64,000 nt of DNA from Nannobrachium achirus (taxonomy: Eukaryota > Chordata > Actinopteri > Myctophiformes > Myctophidae), in the NCBI GenBank assembly GCA_963921795.1, contig OY997653.1:25042658-25106657 (forward strand), in the 5' to 3' direction. Positions 63,332-64,000 of the stretch are shown piece after piece. The stretch's first letter is position 1; each line of letters begins with the position of its first letter. The position numbers and the translations under genes are program-made. The notes below the pieces were generated by a model, which saw only the letters and a list, made by a program, of their open reading frames with translations, searched no databases and was not told where the DNA came from.

Positions 63332-63921
63332 GATCCCCAAGTTATCATCCCATACATTGGGCACTAATCACTATCATCCCATACATTTGGGCCAGTTGGG
63401 CCCATCTACTCAACTAGTTGGGGCTATTTGGGGCTTATCAACACATAGCTATAATCGAATTGCTATCTTCCCTGAGTGGGAAGCGAACCCGGGTCCTGGT
63501 TTTAGTGGCCTACGTGCTCTACCTACTGAGCTACCGTACGGCTGGCCAACCGCCATTTTTTAGGGGGGTATTATCTTTGACAACGTGGATACTGGGGGAC
63601 GAAGATTTACTATTCTGTCCATAACGGCACATAACCCTAACCCTAACCCCAAACCTAACTCTAACCAATGTAGGACTAATCAGATGTAGGACACATTTCC
63701 ATTGTGGATCCTGTGGCGTGAGCAGCAGGGTCGGGTGGCTGTGAATTCAAAGCTCATGGTTTTGAATCCCACTCTGGGAATGTATTTTTATTTATTTTTT
63801 CTTCTTAGACCACATATTGAATCAGCCTTACAAATGGTTGATAAGCCCCAAATAGCCCCAACTAGTTGAGTAGATGGGCCCAACTGGCCCAAATGTATGG
63901 GATGATAACTTGGGGATCGGA
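63332..63921. mobile_element. Long inverted-repeat element with tRNA-like interior
   Basis: Arms of about 90-110 bp: GATCCCCAAGTTATCATCCC and GGGCCCATCTACTCAACTAG at the left are mirrored at 63833-63921. The left arm has an extra internal duplication (CTATCATCCCATACATT). Inside, a minus-strand tRNA-like SINE (box A TAGCTCAGTAGGTAGAG, box B GGGTTCGCTTCCC; about 63470-63545), a (CCCTAA)n stretch (63633-63650), and plus-strand GGTTTTGAATCCC at 63757. It lies in the intron after the chromodomain exon. Confidence 0.7.
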
Positions 63922-64000
63922 TGGGTGGTCAGTCAGTCAGTCCCTTCGTCAGTCCCTCCGGCTGTCCGTCACATCACATCAAACTTTTGTGCCTACTCTT

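Overview
The window looks like nuclear DNA of a ray-finned (teleost-like) fish. It has split genes with vertebrate-type GT/AG introns, proteins that match vertebrate SNX14 and SYNCRIP exon by exon, very long (CA)n/(GT)n tracts, and a dense load of hAT-type, TTAA-type, Harbinger and LINE fragments. There is a 200-bp assembly gap at 41346-41545. All names rest on recognition of protein sequence, with no database search.

Layout. 1-13 kb is almost pure repeat: two tandem tRNA-like arrays, a decayed Harbinger transposase (4093-5422, minus), several fold-back elements and hAT-type MITEs. 13.2-40.2 kb holds SNX14 on the minus strand: 28 coding exons could be placed, all phase-compatible, giving 928 codons. 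Only the last ~12-residue exon was not found. 40.2-45.7 kb is the SNX14 upstream region, the gap and the probable SYNCRIP 3' UTR. 45.7-54.9 kb is SYNCRIP (hnRNP Q) on the minus strand: nine coding exons giving 651 residues, plus a non-coding first exon in a GC-rich promoter. SNX14 and SYNCRIP are neighbours in other vertebrates, so synteny supports both names. 55-61.8 kb is gene-poor: an L1-type remnant, microsatellites and a ~1.8-kb element with terminal inverted repeats. 61.9-64 kb starts a plus-strand gene whose first exon is a full THAP zinc finger and whose second exon begins an HP1-like chromodomain. The gene runs off the window.

SNX14 encodes a two-helix membrane-anchored PXA-RGS-PX-Nexin_C protein of the endoplasmic reticulum/endolysosomal system. 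SYNCRIP is a three-RRM, RGG-tailed RNA-binding protein. They are unrelated in function.

Most unusual: (1) one ~70-80 bp palindromic module, core reading AGCAGATCTACAAGCTC, occurs about forty times, inside at least six otherwise unrelated hAT-type element families, with compensatory changes that keep the arms paired; (2) the THAP-chromodomain fusion gene; (3) two SNX14 minisatellites that have duplicated gene-processing signals, one a 3' splice site and one the start-codon region; (4) a nested set of three palindrome-bearing elements ending about 15 bp from the SNX14 exon 1 splice donor.
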